A stretch of DNA of 64,000 bases from an uncultured Cellulomonas sp. (GTDB taxonomy: Bacteria > Actinomycetota > Actinomycetes > Actinomycetales > Cellulomonadaceae), in NCBI RefSeq assembly GCF_947494015.1, contig NZ_CANLTL010000011.1, positions 62,001 through 126,000 of the forward strand, in the 5' to 3' direction. This document shows, piece by piece, positions 8,079 through 16,136 of the stretch. Below the pieces are notes generated by a model. It did not search any database. It was given only the letters and a program-made list of their open reading frames with translations, and was not told where the DNA came from. Every line of letters starts with the position of its first letter. The first letter of the stretch is position 1. The position numbers and the translations under genes are program-made.

Positions 8079-8327
8079 ATGGAGAGCAGGCTCGCAGGTC
8101 GTGCCCGCAGCGAGTGGGCGGCAGGAGGCGGTCAGTACGAGTACCGCGTGCTGACGATCCCGCGCACCACCAGTCGGAACGACGCGCGCCGTCTGCTCAC
8201 CGACGAGGCCGAGTACGGCCGCTGGGAGCTCGCCCGGACGCTGCTGTTCGCCGGCGGGGAGCGCAAGGTCTGGCTGCGCCGCAAGATCATCCGGGTCCGC
8301 AGCACGCTCGCCGAGACGCTGGACTGA
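8079..8327 (+). CDS. DUF5703 family protein
   Basis: 82 aa. The core YEYRVLTIPRTTSRNDARRLLTDEAEYG followed by WELARTLLFAGGERKVWLRRKIIRVRST is the conserved DUF5703 pattern, a small actinobacterial family of unknown function. The compact alpha/beta sequence has many Arg residues and resembles other DUF4177-like small domains. The ATG at 8079 has a ribosome-binding site GAAGGG about 6 nt upstream, which decides the start against longer in-frame extensions. It is read away from the acidic protein gene. Confidence 0.8.
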   Translation: MESRLAGRARSEWAAGGGQYEYRVLTIPRTTSRNDARRLLTDEAEYGRWELARTLLFAGGERKVWLRRKIIRVRSTLAETLD

Positions 8328-8370
8328 GCCCGAGCCGACCGCTCTCGCCGCCGCGGGACGGGCGGGACGG

Positions 8371-9702
8371 TCAGCAGGCGCCGAGCAGGCGGTCCAGCAC
8401 GCGGACGCCGAAGGTGAGCGCGCTGGTCGGGACCCGCTCGTCGACGCCGTGGAACATCGCGGAGAAGTCCAGCGACGGCGGCAGCTGCAGCGGTGCGAAC
8501 CCGTAGCCGGTGATGCCCAGCCGGGCGAGCGACTTGTTGTCCGTCCCGCCGGAGAGCGTGTAGGGCAGCACCGCGGCGCCCGGGTCCTCCGCCTGCAGGG
8601 CCGCCACCATGGCGTCGACGAGGTCGCCCTCGAACGGCACCTCGAGGGCGATGTCCTGGTGGATCGGCTCGATCCGCACGTGCTCGCCGGCCAGGGCGCG
8701 CAGCGTGCTCAGCGCCTCGTCCTCGTGCCCGGGCAGGAAGCGGGCGTCCAGGACTCCCTCCGCGCGACCCGGGATGACGTTCGCCTTGTACCCCGAGCTC
8801 AGCTGGGTCGGGTTGGACGTGTTGCGGATGGTGGCGCCGACGAACCGGGCGGCCGGTCCCAGCGCGTCGACGAGCCGGTCCACCGCGTGCTCGTCCTCGG
8901 GGTCGAAGCGCATCCCGGTCAGCTCGGCGACGCCCTCCAGCAGCCGGCGCACCGTCGGGGTCAGGGTGAACGGCCACGGGTGCTCGCCGATGCGCGCCAT
9001 CGCGGCGGCGAGGTGGGTCACGGCGTTGTCGGTGTTGACCTGGCTGCCGTGCCCGGCGCGGCCGTCGGCGACCAGCCGCAGCCAGGCGATGCCCTTCTCC
9101 GCGGTCTGCAGCAGGTAGGCCCGCCGGCCGTCGATCTCGACGGAGTACCCGCCGACCTCGCTGATGGCCTCGGTCGCGCCCTCGAACAGGTCGGGGCGGT
9201 GGTCCACGAGCCAGCGGGCGCCGTAGGCCCCGCCGGCCTCCTCGTCGGCGAACAGGGCGACGACGACGTCCCGCGCCGGGCGCCGTCCCTCACGGGCCAT
9301 CTGGCGCACGACCGCCAGGATCATCGCGTCCATGTCCTTCATGTCGACCGCGCCGCGGCCCCACAGCAGGCCGTCGCGCTCCTCGCCGCCGAACGGGTCC
9401 ACCTGCCAGTCCGAGGCCTGCGCCGGGACCACGTCGAGGTGCCCGTGCAGGACGAGCGCGCCCCGGGTGGAGTCCTCACCGGGCAGCCGGACGACGACGT
9501 TGCCGCGGCCCGGGGCGGACTCGACGTACTCGGGCTCCAGGCCGACCTCGGTCAGCGACCCCATGACGTACTCGGCCGCGAGTCGCTCGCCCGGGCCCGA
9601 CCCGTCGCCGTAGTTGGAGGTGTCGAAGCGGAGCAGGTCCTGGCAGATGCCCACGACCTCGTCCTGGGCGGTGCGGGCAGCGGCGTCGACAGGCGTGGAC
9701 AT
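8371..9702 (-). CDS. M20/M25/M40 family metallo-hydrolase
   Basis: 443-aa dizinc peptidase or amidase. Metal and catalytic motifs are in order: LVLHGHLDVVPA, WGRGAVDMKDMDA (bridging Asp), LFADEEAGG (catalytic Glu followed by ligand Glu), SEVGGYSV, and the C-terminal SGGTDNKSL and MFHGVDERVP (ligand His). The inserted dimerisation domain lies between about residues 195 and 345. It fits the ArgE/DapE/CPG2-like group; substrates cannot be told apart here. The start at 9702 (MSTPVDAA) is preferred because TACGGT lies 7 nt before it. Confidence 0.9.
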   Translation of the reverse strand: MSTPVDAAARTAQDEVVGICQDLLRFDTSNYGDGSGPGERLAAEYVMGSLTEVGLEPEYVESAPGRGNVVVRLPGEDSTRGALVLHGHLDVVPAQASDWQVDPFGGEERDGLLWGRGAVDMKDMDAMILAVVRQMAREGRRPARDVVVALFADEEAGGAYGARWLVDHRPDLFEGATEAISEVGGYSVEIDGRRAYLLQTAEKGIAWLRLVADGRAGHGSQVNTDNAVTHLAAAMARIGEHPWPFTLTPTVRRLLEGVAELTGMRFDPEDEHAVDRLVDALGPAARFVGATIRNTSNPTQLSSGYKANVIPGRAEGVLDARFLPGHEDEALSTLRALAGEHVRIEPIHQDIALEVPFEGDLVDAMVAALQAEDPGAAVLPYTLSGGTDNKSLARLGITGYGFAPLQLPPSLDFSAMFHGVDERVPTSALTFGVRVLDRLLGAC

Positions 9703-9709
9703 GGGCACC

Positions 9710-9715
9710 ACCGTA
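9710..9715 (-). promoter_or_regulatory. -10 box TACGGT of the M20 gene (leaderless type)
   Basis: Minus-strand TACGGT, 7-nt gap, ATG at 9702. It abuts the terminator hairpin of the upstream peptidase gene. Confidence 0.5.
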
Positions 9716-9753
9716 CCGTCGGCCCGTACCGCAGTCGGGTACGGGCCGACGGT
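9715..9753 (-). terminator. Perfect 16-bp hairpin after the M3 peptidase gene
   Basis: ACCGTCGGCCCGTACC (9715-9730), 7-nt loop, exact complement at 9738-9753. It follows the M3 gene stop by 30 bp. No U-tract. Confidence 0.7.
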
Positions 9754-9782
9754 CGCCGGTGCACGGCTGGGTCGGGCTCCGG

Positions 9783-11870
9783 TCAGGCCCCGGTCGCGTC
9801 CAGCCCTCGCCGGGCGAGCAGCGGGCCGATCTCCGGGTCGCGGCCGCGCAGGTCCCGGAAGGTCGCCATGACGTCCACCGACCCGCCCCGGCCGAGCAGC
9901 CGGTCACGGAACGTGTCGCCGTTGGCCCGGCTCAGGCCGCCGTGCTCGGTGAACCACTCGACGGTGTCGGCGTCCAGCACCTCGGACCAGATGTAGGAGT
10001 AGTAGCCGGCCGAGTACCCACCGCCGAAGACGTGGTTGAAGTAGCTGGTCCGGTACCGCGGTGGGACCGGCGCGAAGGCGATCCCGGCCCGGTCGAGCGC
10101 GGCGGCCTCGAACCGCTCCACCTCGGCCGGGTCCGTGGGCACCTCGTCGGGGGCCAGCACGTACCAGGCCTGGTCGAGCAGGGCTGCGGCCAGGTACTCG
10201 GTGGTCCCGAAGCCCTCGTTGAACTGGCGGGACGCGAGCATGACGTCGACCCACTCCTGCGGCATCGGCTCGCCGGTGACGTGGTGGACGGCGTACCGGC
10301 GCAGGATCGCCGGGTCCCAGGCCCACATCTCGTTGACCTGGGACGGGTACTCCACGAAGTCGCGCGGGACCTCGGTGCCGGACTGCGAGGGGTAGCGCAC
10401 GTCGGAGAACAGCCCGTGCAGGGCGTGACCGAACTCGTGGAACAGGGTGATGACCTCATCCCACGCCAGCAGGGTCGGCTCCCCCGTCGGGGGCTTGTTC
10501 AGGTTGAGGTTGTTGACCACCACGGGCCGCTCACCGAGCAGCCCGGACTGGTCCACCAGGTTGTTCATCCACGCGCCGCCCCGCTTGGACGCCCGGGTGT
10601 AGAAGTCGCCGAGGAACAGCCCGATCGGCTGGTCGCTGCGCTCGTCGGCGACCTCCCACACCCGCACGTCGGGGTGGTACCCGACCAGGTCGGGACGTTC
10701 GGTGAAGGAAAGGCCGTACAGCTCGCCCGCCGCCGCGAAGACGCCGTCGCGCAGCACGCGGTCCAGCTCGAGGTAGGGCCGCAGCAGCGCGTCGTCCAGG
10801 GCGTACCGCTCCTTGCGCACCCGCTCGGCGTAGAAGGCCCAGTCCCACGGCTCGAGCCGGGCGCCCGGCACGTCGGCCTCGAGGGCCGCCTGCAGGTCGG
10901 CGGCCTCGGCCTGGGCGTTCGCGACGGCGGCGGGCGCGAGCCGCCCGAGCAGCGAGCTCACCGCGTCGGTGGTGCGGGCGCACGCATCCTCGGCCACGTA
11001 CGCCGCGTGGTGGGGGTACCCGAGCAGCTGCGCGCGCTCGGCACGCAGCCGCACCAGGCGCAGCAGCGTCGTGCGGGTGTCGTGCTCGCCGCCCGTGGCG
11101 CCGCGGGTGACCGACGCACGGTGCAGCCGCTCGCGCACCGACCGGTCGGTCAGCGCGGCGAGGGCGGGCTGCTGCGTGGGCAGGATCAGCTCGAGCAGGT
11201 ACCCCTCGGTGTGGCCGCGCCCCTGGGCGGCCTCACGCGCCGCGGCGATCGCGTCCGGGGCCAGGCCGTCGAGCTCGGCCACGTCCTGCACGAGGACGGC
11301 GGCGGCGTTCTGCGCGGCCAGCAGCGTGCGCCCGAACGCGGTCTCCAGGCTGGTGATCTCGGCGTTGAGCTCGCGCAGCCGCGCCTGGTCGGCCTCGGGC
11401 AGCGCGATGCCCGACCGGCCGAAGTCCGTGCGGTAGGTGTGCAGCAACCACGCCGTGTCCGGTTCCAGCGTGACCCGGCCGGCGTCGACGTCGGCGGCGA
11501 TCGCCTCGAGCCGGGCGTGCAGCCGGGCGTCGAGGTAGACCGCGTCGTGGTGCGCCGCCAGCTGCGGCGCCATCTCCGCCTCGATCTGCTCGAGCCCCGG
11601 CGTGCTGTCCGACCCCACCTGGTTGAAGAAGGCCGCAGCGGCCCGCGCGAGCAGGCGCCCCGACCGCTCGAGCGGGACGAGGGTGTTCTCGACCGTGGCC
11701 GGCTCGGGATCGTCGGCGATCTGCTCGATCTCCGCGCGCTGCCCGGCCATCCCGGCGACCAGCGCCGGGGCGAAGTGCTCCTCGCGGATCGCGGCGTAGT
11801 CGGGCAGACCGAAGGGCAGCGTGGAGGGTCGGGCGAACGGGTTGGCAGGGTCCAGGTGGCTGGAGGTCAT
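9783..11870 (-). CDS. M3 family metallopeptidase, oligopeptidase/peptidyl-dipeptidase Dcp-like
   Basis: 695-aa cytosolic zinc oligopeptidase. The zinc motif H478-EFGH-482 lies in ITLFHEFGHALHGLFSDV, and the third ligand Glu region is NEMWAWDPAIL. GGGYSAGYYSYIWSEVLDADTVEWF is the conserved substrate-clamp region of the Dcp/OpdA group. It starts MTSSHLDPANPFARPS, typical of Dcp-like proteins without a signal peptide. In-frame codons upstream of 11870 are a shadow extension. It probably degrades short peptides in the cytosol. Confidence 0.92.
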   Translation of the reverse strand: MTSSHLDPANPFARPSTLPFGLPDYAAIREEHFAPALVAGMAGQRAEIEQIADDPEPATVENTLVPLERSGRLLARAAAAFFNQVGSDSTPGLEQIEAEMAPQLAAHHDAVYLDARLHARLEAIAADVDAGRVTLEPDTAWLLHTYRTDFGRSGIALPEADQARLRELNAEITSLETAFGRTLLAAQNAAAVLVQDVAELDGLAPDAIAAAREAAQGRGHTEGYLLELILPTQQPALAALTDRSVRERLHRASVTRGATGGEHDTRTTLLRLVRLRAERAQLLGYPHHAAYVAEDACARTTDAVSSLLGRLAPAAVANAQAEAADLQAALEADVPGARLEPWDWAFYAERVRKERYALDDALLRPYLELDRVLRDGVFAAAGELYGLSFTERPDLVGYHPDVRVWEVADERSDQPIGLFLGDFYTRASKRGGAWMNNLVDQSGLLGERPVVVNNLNLNKPPTGEPTLLAWDEVITLFHEFGHALHGLFSDVRYPSQSGTEVPRDFVEYPSQVNEMWAWDPAILRRYAVHHVTGEPMPQEWVDVMLASRQFNEGFGTTEYLAAALLDQAWYVLAPDEVPTDPAEVERFEAAALDRAGIAFAPVPPRYRTSYFNHVFGGGYSAGYYSYIWSEVLDADTVEWFTEHGGLSRANGDTFRDRLLGRGGSVDVMATFRDLRGRDPEIGPLLARRGLDATGA

Positions 11871-11944
11871 GGGCACCATCCTGCCGTGCGGCGACCGGCG
11901 GGACGGTGTCTGCGGAGCTGCGGTGGCTGCGGGCTGACGGCTGC

Positions 11945-12487
11945 TCACCCGTGCGGGACGGTGTACCGCAGCTCGACGAAGGCGTCACCGAGGCGGGTCA
12001 CGTCGGTGAGCGCCAGCGGGCCGGGCAGCCGCGCGGGCAGGACCGGGGCCCCGCCGCCGAGCACGACGGGCGCGACGCCCAGCCAGATCTCGTCCAGCAG
12101 CCCGCGTTCGGCGAACTGGGCCACCAGGGCACCACCGCCGACCAGCCAGATGTTCCGGCCGGCCGCCGCCTGGACCATCTGCGCGTGCACCCGCGCGACG
12201 TCGTCGGCGGTCCGCACCACGTCCGCCCCCGGGACCAGGGGCAGGTCGCGGTGGGTGAAGACCCACGTGCGATGGTCGGGGTACGGCCACCGGTCCACCC
12301 CCTCCGCCAGGACGAACTCGTAGGTGGCCGCACCCATCGCGATCGCGCCGACCCCGGACAGGAACGACTCGTAGTGCTCGGTCACGCCGGGCACGTCGTT
12401 GAACTGCATGAGCCAGTCGAGGGAGCCCGCCGGGTCGGCGATGTACCCGTCGAGGCTCGCTGCCACGTAGTACTGGGTCCGCGTCAT
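11945..12487 (-). CDS. Dihydrofolate reductase family protein (RibD C-terminal domain)
   Basis: 180 aa. The N-terminus TQYYVAASLDGYIADPAGSLDWL and the NADPH-binding core IWLVGGGALVAQFAERGLLDEI are diagnostic of the RibD_C/DHFR-like reductase family common in actinobacteria. Members are annotated as dihydrofolate reductase family, but the true substrate is usually unknown and this is probably not the housekeeping FolA. The ATG at 12487 is preceded by CATGCT with a 6-nt gap, a weak version of the local leaderless pattern. It is separated from the M3 gene by 74 bp. Confidence 0.85.
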   Translation of the reverse strand: MTRTQYYVAASLDGYIADPAGSLDWLMQFNDVPGVTEHYESFLSGVGAIAMGAATYEFVLAEGVDRWPYPDHRTWVFTHRDLPLVPGADVVRTADDVARVHAQMVQAAAGRNIWLVGGGALVAQFAERGLLDEIWLGVAPVVLGGGAPVLPARLPGPLALTDVTRLGDAFVELRYTVPHG

Positions 12488-12560
12488 CACCCCAGCATGC
12501 CGCGCGCCGCCGACACGCCGCCGGGTCCCGGGGCGCGGGCCGGGGCACGGAGGAGCGCCG

Positions 12561-13676
12561 CTACCCGAGCACCTCGGCGACGGCGGTGGCGGTGAGGCCG
12601 TGGGCGCCGGCGACCGCCGCGTTGAGCAGGGCGCCGTCGTGCGTGGTCAGGCCGGCGGCCAGGGCCGGGTCGGAGCGAGCGGCGGCGCGCCAGCCGTCCG
12701 CGGCGAGCCGGGTCAGGTAGGGCAGGGTCGCGTTGGTCAGGGCACGGGTCGAGGTCACCGGCACGGCACCGGGCATGTTGGCGACGCAGTAGAACACCGA
12801 GCCGTGCACGGTGAAGGTCGGGTCGGCATGGGTCGTCGGGCGCGTGGACTCCAGGCAGCCGCCCTGGTCGACGGCGATGTCGACCAGCACGGACCCGGGG
12901 CGCATCCGGGCGACGAGGTCGTCGCTGACCAGCCGGGGCGCGCGCGCACCGGCGACCAGGACCGCACCGATGACCAGGTCGGCGTCGAGCAGCTCCTCCT
13001 CGAGCGTGTACTGGCTCGAGGCGAGCGTGCGCACCCGACCACCGAACGTGGCGTCGATCGCGCGCAGCTTGGGCAGGGACAGGTCCAGCACGGTGACGTC
13101 GGCCCGCATGCCGACGGCGATCTCGACCGCGTTCGTGCCCGCCACGCCGCCGCCGAGGACGACCACCTTGGCCGGCCGCACGCCGGGGATGCCGCCGGGC
13201 AGCACCCCGGCGCCGCCCGCGCTCGTCATCAGGTGGTACGCGCCGACCTGCATCGACAACCGGCCGGCGACCTCGCTCATCGGTGCCAGCAGCGGCAGCG
13301 TGCCGTCGGCGAGCTGCACGGTCTCGTAGGCGATCGCCGTCGTGCCCGCCGCGAGCAGCGCATCGGTGGCGGGACGGTCCGCAGCCAGGTGCAGGTAGGT
13401 GAACAGGGTCAGGTCACGTCGCAGGTAGGCGTACTCCGATGCGACGGGCTCCTTCACCTTGCACACGAGCTCGGCGCGGCCCCACACCTCGTCGGGCGTG
13501 TCCACCAGGTCGGCGCCGGCCGACCGGTAGGCGGCGTCGGGGACCGCGGAGCCCTCCCCCGCACCGCGCTGGACGAGCACCCGGTGGCCGGCGGCCACGA
13601 GCTGGTGGACGCCGGCCGGCGTGATCGCCACCCGGTGCTCGTTGTTCTTGACCTCGCGGGGGACACCGATCTGCAT
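12561..13676 (-). CDS. ald: Alanine dehydrogenase
   Basis: NAD-dependent interconversion of alanine and pyruvate plus ammonium. The 371-aa protein starts MQIGVPREVKNNEHRVAITPAGV, carries catalytic K73 region VCKVKEPVASEY and catalytic His in FTYLHLAAD, and binds NAD at VVVLGGGVAGTNAVEIA. TFTVHGSVFYCVANMPGAVPVTST is the characteristic C-terminal loop. Length and motifs match Ald closely, so paralogous pyridine nucleotide transhydrogenase alpha is unlikely. A CTGGAG-type ribosome-binding site precedes the ATG. Confidence 0.95.
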   Translation of the reverse strand: MQIGVPREVKNNEHRVAITPAGVHQLVAAGHRVLVQRGAGEGSAVPDAAYRSAGADLVDTPDEVWGRAELVCKVKEPVASEYAYLRRDLTLFTYLHLAADRPATDALLAAGTTAIAYETVQLADGTLPLLAPMSEVAGRLSMQVGAYHLMTSAGGAGVLPGGIPGVRPAKVVVLGGGVAGTNAVEIAVGMRADVTVLDLSLPKLRAIDATFGGRVRTLASSQYTLEEELLDADLVIGAVLVAGARAPRLVSDDLVARMRPGSVLVDIAVDQGGCLESTRPTTHADPTFTVHGSVFYCVANMPGAVPVTSTRALTNATLPYLTRLAADGWRAAARSDPALAAGLTTHDGALLNAAVAGAHGLTATAVAEVLG

Positions 13677-13807
13677 GGGGCACTCCAGGGACGACGACGG
13701 GCCGGGTCGCGGCGGCTGCCCTCAGCGTGCCCTCTCGCGGGCCCGTCGGCGCGCGCACGACGCGACTCGACGGGTCGGCCGCCCCGACGGGTGATGGACT
13801 GGGGGCC

Positions 13808-14599
13808 ATGACCGCGAAGCCGGGCGCCGACGTCCACCGCAAGCACCGGTCGGACGCACCCCCCGGCTTCTTCGCCTGCGAGGCCGCGGGTCTGCGCTGG
13901 CTGGCGGCGGCCGACGCCGTCCCGGTCGTGCGGGTGCTCGACGTCGCCCCGGACCACCTCGACCTCGAGCGGCTGCGGCCGGCGCCGCCGACCCCGGACC
14001 GCGCCCGCCGGCTGGGTCGCGGGCTGGCCGGCCTGCACGACGCCGGCGCGCCCGCGTGGGGCAGCCCGCCGGCAGGCTGGGACGGCGACGGGTTCTTCGG
14101 CCCGCTCGACGAGCCGCTGCCGATGCCGGCCGGGAACCACGACCGCTGGGGAGAGTTCCTCGCCGAGCGCCGGCTCGAGCCGCTGCGCACGCTGCTGGCG
14201 TCCCGCGGCCGGCTCGGCACCAGCCTGGACGCGGATCTCCACGCCGTCATCGCCCGGCTGCGGTCCGGGGACCTCGACGGCGACGACGTCCCGGCCCGGG
14301 TCCACGGCGACCTGTGGTCGGGCAACGTGCTCTGGACGTCGTCCGGCGCGGTGCTCATCGACCCGGCCGCCCACGGCGGCCACCGCGAGGGCGACCTGGC
14401 GATGCTCGCCCTGTTCGGTGCGCCACACCTGGCCGACGTCGTCGCGGGGTACGAGGAGGTCCACCCGTTGCGCCCGGGCTGGCACGAGCGGGTCACGCTG
14501 CACCAGCTGTACCCGGTGGGGATGCACGCGGTGCTGTTCGGCGGCGGCTACGTGGCGCAGACGCAGGCGATCGCGGCCCGGTGGGGGCACGCGCGCTGA
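13808..14599 (+). CDS. Fructosamine kinase family protein
   Basis: 263 aa in the protein-kinase-like fold. The active-site loop VHGDLWSGNVLW with IDPAAHGGHREGDLAM, and upstream GFFGPL and NHDRWGEFLAERRLEPL, are typical of fructosamine-3-kinase/ketosamine kinase-like proteins. These phosphorylate fructosamines on glycated proteins or amino acids, allowing deglycation; the exact substrate here is inferred. The ATG at 13808 follows a GGGGG stretch. It is divergent from ald, and a very strong hairpin follows 41 bp downstream. Confidence 0.88.
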   Translation: MTAKPGADVHRKHRSDAPPGFFACEAAGLRWLAAADAVPVVRVLDVAPDHLDLERLRPAPPTPDRARRLGRGLAGLHDAGAPAWGSPPAGWDGDGFFGPLDEPLPMPAGNHDRWGEFLAERRLEPLRTLLASRGRLGTSLDADLHAVIARLRSGDLDGDDVPARVHGDLWSGNVLWTSSGAVLIDPAAHGGHREGDLAMLALFGAPHLADVVAGYEEVHPLRPGWHERVTLHQLYPVGMHAVLFGGGYVAQTQAIAARWGHAR

Positions 14600-14640
14600 G
14601 CCGGCGGGCGCGGTCCGCCCTCACCCGGGAGCCCGGATGC

Positions 14641-14683
14641 GCGACGGCCCGGTGACCTCGCCATGAGGTCACCGGGCCGTCGC
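14641..14683 (+). terminator. Perfect 19-bp hairpin after the fructosamine kinase gene
   Basis: A 19-bp arm at 14641-14659 and its exact reverse complement at 14665-14683 enclose a 5-nt loop (GCCAT). It lies 41 bp after the stop codon and has no U-tract, like the other strong hairpins in this window. Confidence 0.75.
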
Positions 14684-15102
14684 CACGTCTCCAGCATCGT
14701 CTGCGCCACCACCCACCGCGCCCGCTTGTCCTTGTCTCGCGCGGCTTGAACCGCCCCCGGCCTGCTTGGGGACTGTCGGTGACGTGCCACCCGGTCCGTG
14801 CCCGTCCACCCCTCACCAGAGGTGCGTGACCCGACCGAGCCGATCCATTCGCGGCGGGATGCTGGCACCACCACGCAGACCGGGGAACTGCTGTGCGCCG
14901 CGGCTCTCACCGCGACACCCTGCCCATCGACGGGCACACCAGCAGTCTGAGGGGTTCAAGCCCACCGATCCACCGGATATTCCGCCGGCGCCCGCGCCGA
15001 CCCGCGGCTGAGCGTGCCCGAGGGCTGAGCGTGCCCGAGGGCTGAGCGTGACCGGGTGCTGACCGCGCCCGGTGCCGGCCGCGCCCGGGTGTGAGCCGGC
15101 AG
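14684..15102. other. Gene-poor intergenic stretch of about 420 bp
   Basis: No open frame here has both plausible coding bias and a credible start. The stretch is slightly less GC-rich than its neighbours and has CTTGTC- and TTGAACC-like words that are rare elsewhere. A minus-strand frame through 14684-14800 shows RDKDKRARWVVAQTMLETW with good codon bias but crosses the terminator hairpin, so it may be a decayed gene end. A short tandem repeat is listed separately. Confidence 0.45.
15007..15057. repeat. 17-bp tandem repeat, two exact copies plus a degenerate third
   Basis: GCTGAGCGTGCCCGAGG occurs at 15007-15023 and 15024-15040, followed by a diverged copy at 15041-15057. It lies downstream of the zinc-ribbon gene. 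Confidence 0.7.
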
Positions 15103-15354
15103 TCAGGTCGCGGGGTGGGACTCCAGGACGGCCGGCTCCCACCGGCCGTGGCACACGGTGCACTCCACCGCGGGCCGGGCGCTGCCCAGGGGGATCACCG
15201 GGATCCAGAACAGGTGCACCCACGTCCGGGACTCCAGCTGCTCGTACGTGCGCGCGACGAAGCAGGACGGGCAGTGGAAGACGCCGGTGCTGGTCCGGCC
15301 GGTGCGCAGTCGGGTGCCGACGAACAGGATCACGTCGCCGAGCGTGCGTGGCAC
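15103..15354 (-). CDS. Zinc-ribbon domain protein
   Basis: 83 aa. Two cysteine pairs, FHCPSC near residue 29 and ECTVCHGRW near 67, flank a hydrophobic segment SRTWVHLFWIPVIPLG. This is the small zinc-ribbon family common in actinobacteria, in which the W-x-x-L-F-x-I-P-x-I-P-L-G segment is conserved. Function is unknown; a structural zinc site near the membrane is plausible. The start is uncertain: GTG at 15354 is used here, while GTG at 15333 (VILFVGTR) would fit the family N-terminus better. No partner gene is evident. Confidence 0.75.
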   Translation of the reverse strand: MPRTLGDVILFVGTRLRTGRTSTGVFHCPSCFVARTYEQLESRTWVHLFWIPVIPLGSARPAVECTVCHGRWEPAVLESHPAT

Positions 15355-15465
15355 AGCGGTCGACTTGGCGCAGGGCGACCCGGCGCGGCTCTGCGCGCAT
15401 GACGAGGGCCCCGACCGGTGGGCGGTCGAGGCCCTCGTGGTCGAGGGTGGGGTGGGAGCGAGGGG

Positions 15466-15744
15466 TCAGACGACCGTCTCGGCGACGAAGCCGCCGTCGG
15501 GCGCCGCGGAGACGCTCCAGACGCGGACGTCCTTGCCCCCCTTGCCGTTCTTCTCGTGCACGCGCACGAGGTCGCCGCGCTCGCGACCCTCCCCCTCGAT
15601 GACGTAGGGGGTGCCGCGCTTGTCGATCGTGATCTCGACCGCACCGACGAAGGCGGACAGGGCCTGCGCGGGTGCGCCGTCGACCTCGGTCACCGGGTAG
15701 GGAACCCCGGAGATGACCGGCTCGGGGGAGGTCTTGAAGGTCAT
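15466..15744 (-). CDS. Small conserved-looking hypothetical protein
   Basis: 92 aa, MTFKTSPEPVISG start, mostly beta-strand pattern (AVEITIDKRGTPYVIEGEG, then LVRVHEKNGKGGKDVRVWSV) and ending APDGGFVAETVV. No family is recognised. There is no signal peptide or membrane segment. GAGGGG lies 7 nt before the ATG at 15744, which supports this start over longer in-frame extensions. It lies downstream of tRNA-Leu but is separated from it by a strong terminator, so it probably has its own promoter in 15745-15850, where I see no clear -10 box. Confidence 0.7.
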   Translation of the reverse strand: MTFKTSPEPVISGVPYPVTEVDGAPAQALSAFVGAVEITIDKRGTPYVIEGEGRERGDLVRVHEKNGKGGKDVRVWSVSAAPDGGFVAETVV

Positions 15745-15851
15745 GGTGTGCCCCTCACGTGTGTCGCGACCGCAGGTCCGGGGCGCGTCCCGTTCAGGAT
15801 GACGAGCGGGGTGGGTGGTGTCCAGCGGTACCGCCGGTCGCTGGCACCGGC

Positions 15852-15895
15852 ACGACGAAGGCCCCCGACCTGGCGGGGTCGGGGGCCTTCGTCGT
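15852..15895 (-). terminator. Perfect 19-bp hairpin after tRNA-Leu
   Basis: Arm ACGACGAAGGCCCCCGACC (15852-15870), 6-nt loop, exact complement at 15877-15895. It begins 16 nt after the tRNA 3' end, as expected for a tRNA terminator. No U-tract. Confidence 0.8.
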
Positions 15896-15910
15896 CGCTG
15901 TCTCAACGAG

Positions 15911-15994
15911 TGTCCGGAGGGGGACTTGAACCCCCACGCCCTATACGGGCACTAGCACCTCAAGCTAGCGCGTCTGCCATTCCGCCACCCGGAC
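15911..15994 (-). tRNA. tRNA-Leu(GAG)
   Basis: 84 nt on the minus strand. The acceptor stem pairs GTCCGGG with TCCGGAC (one G-U), discriminator A. The anticodon arm is CTAGC-TTGAGGT-GCTAG, giving anticodon GAG (reads CUC/CUU). A long variable arm (TGCCCGTATAGGGCG) follows, as in class II tRNAs, then the T-arm GGGGG-TTCAAGT-CCCCC. CCA is not encoded; the next bases are CTCG. The unpaired long variable arm and loop sequences exclude Ser. Confidence 0.95.
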
Positions 15995-16038
15995 AGGTGG
16001 ACCTTCTGGGGAGCATCTCCCCGTCAGGCGCGGCCGTA

Positions 16039-16044
16039 AAGATA
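16039..16044 (-). promoter_or_regulatory. Candidate -10 box TATCTT of tRNA-Leu
   Basis: Minus-strand TATCTT about 45 bp upstream of the tRNA 5' end, in the only AT-rich patch of this gap. No good -35 hexamer is visible. Confidence 0.4.
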
Positions 16045-16136
16045 GCACGGTGTGGGGGGCGGGCAGCCACGCCGACCCGGGTGCAGACTGGCGCCGACAG
16101 GCCCCCGCCGCACCACTCGTGAAGAGGCTCACCGCC

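Noticed and set aside
14548-14937. Minus-strand frame of 129 codons across the fructosamine kinase terminator
   Set aside because: It overlaps a well-supported gene and a hairpin and starts in repetitive sequence; at most a gene remnant.
14941-14970. GGGGTTCAAGCCC resembles a tRNA T-arm
   Set aside because: The stem does not pair (5 bp needed, 3 seen) and no anticodon or acceptor stem fits upstream.
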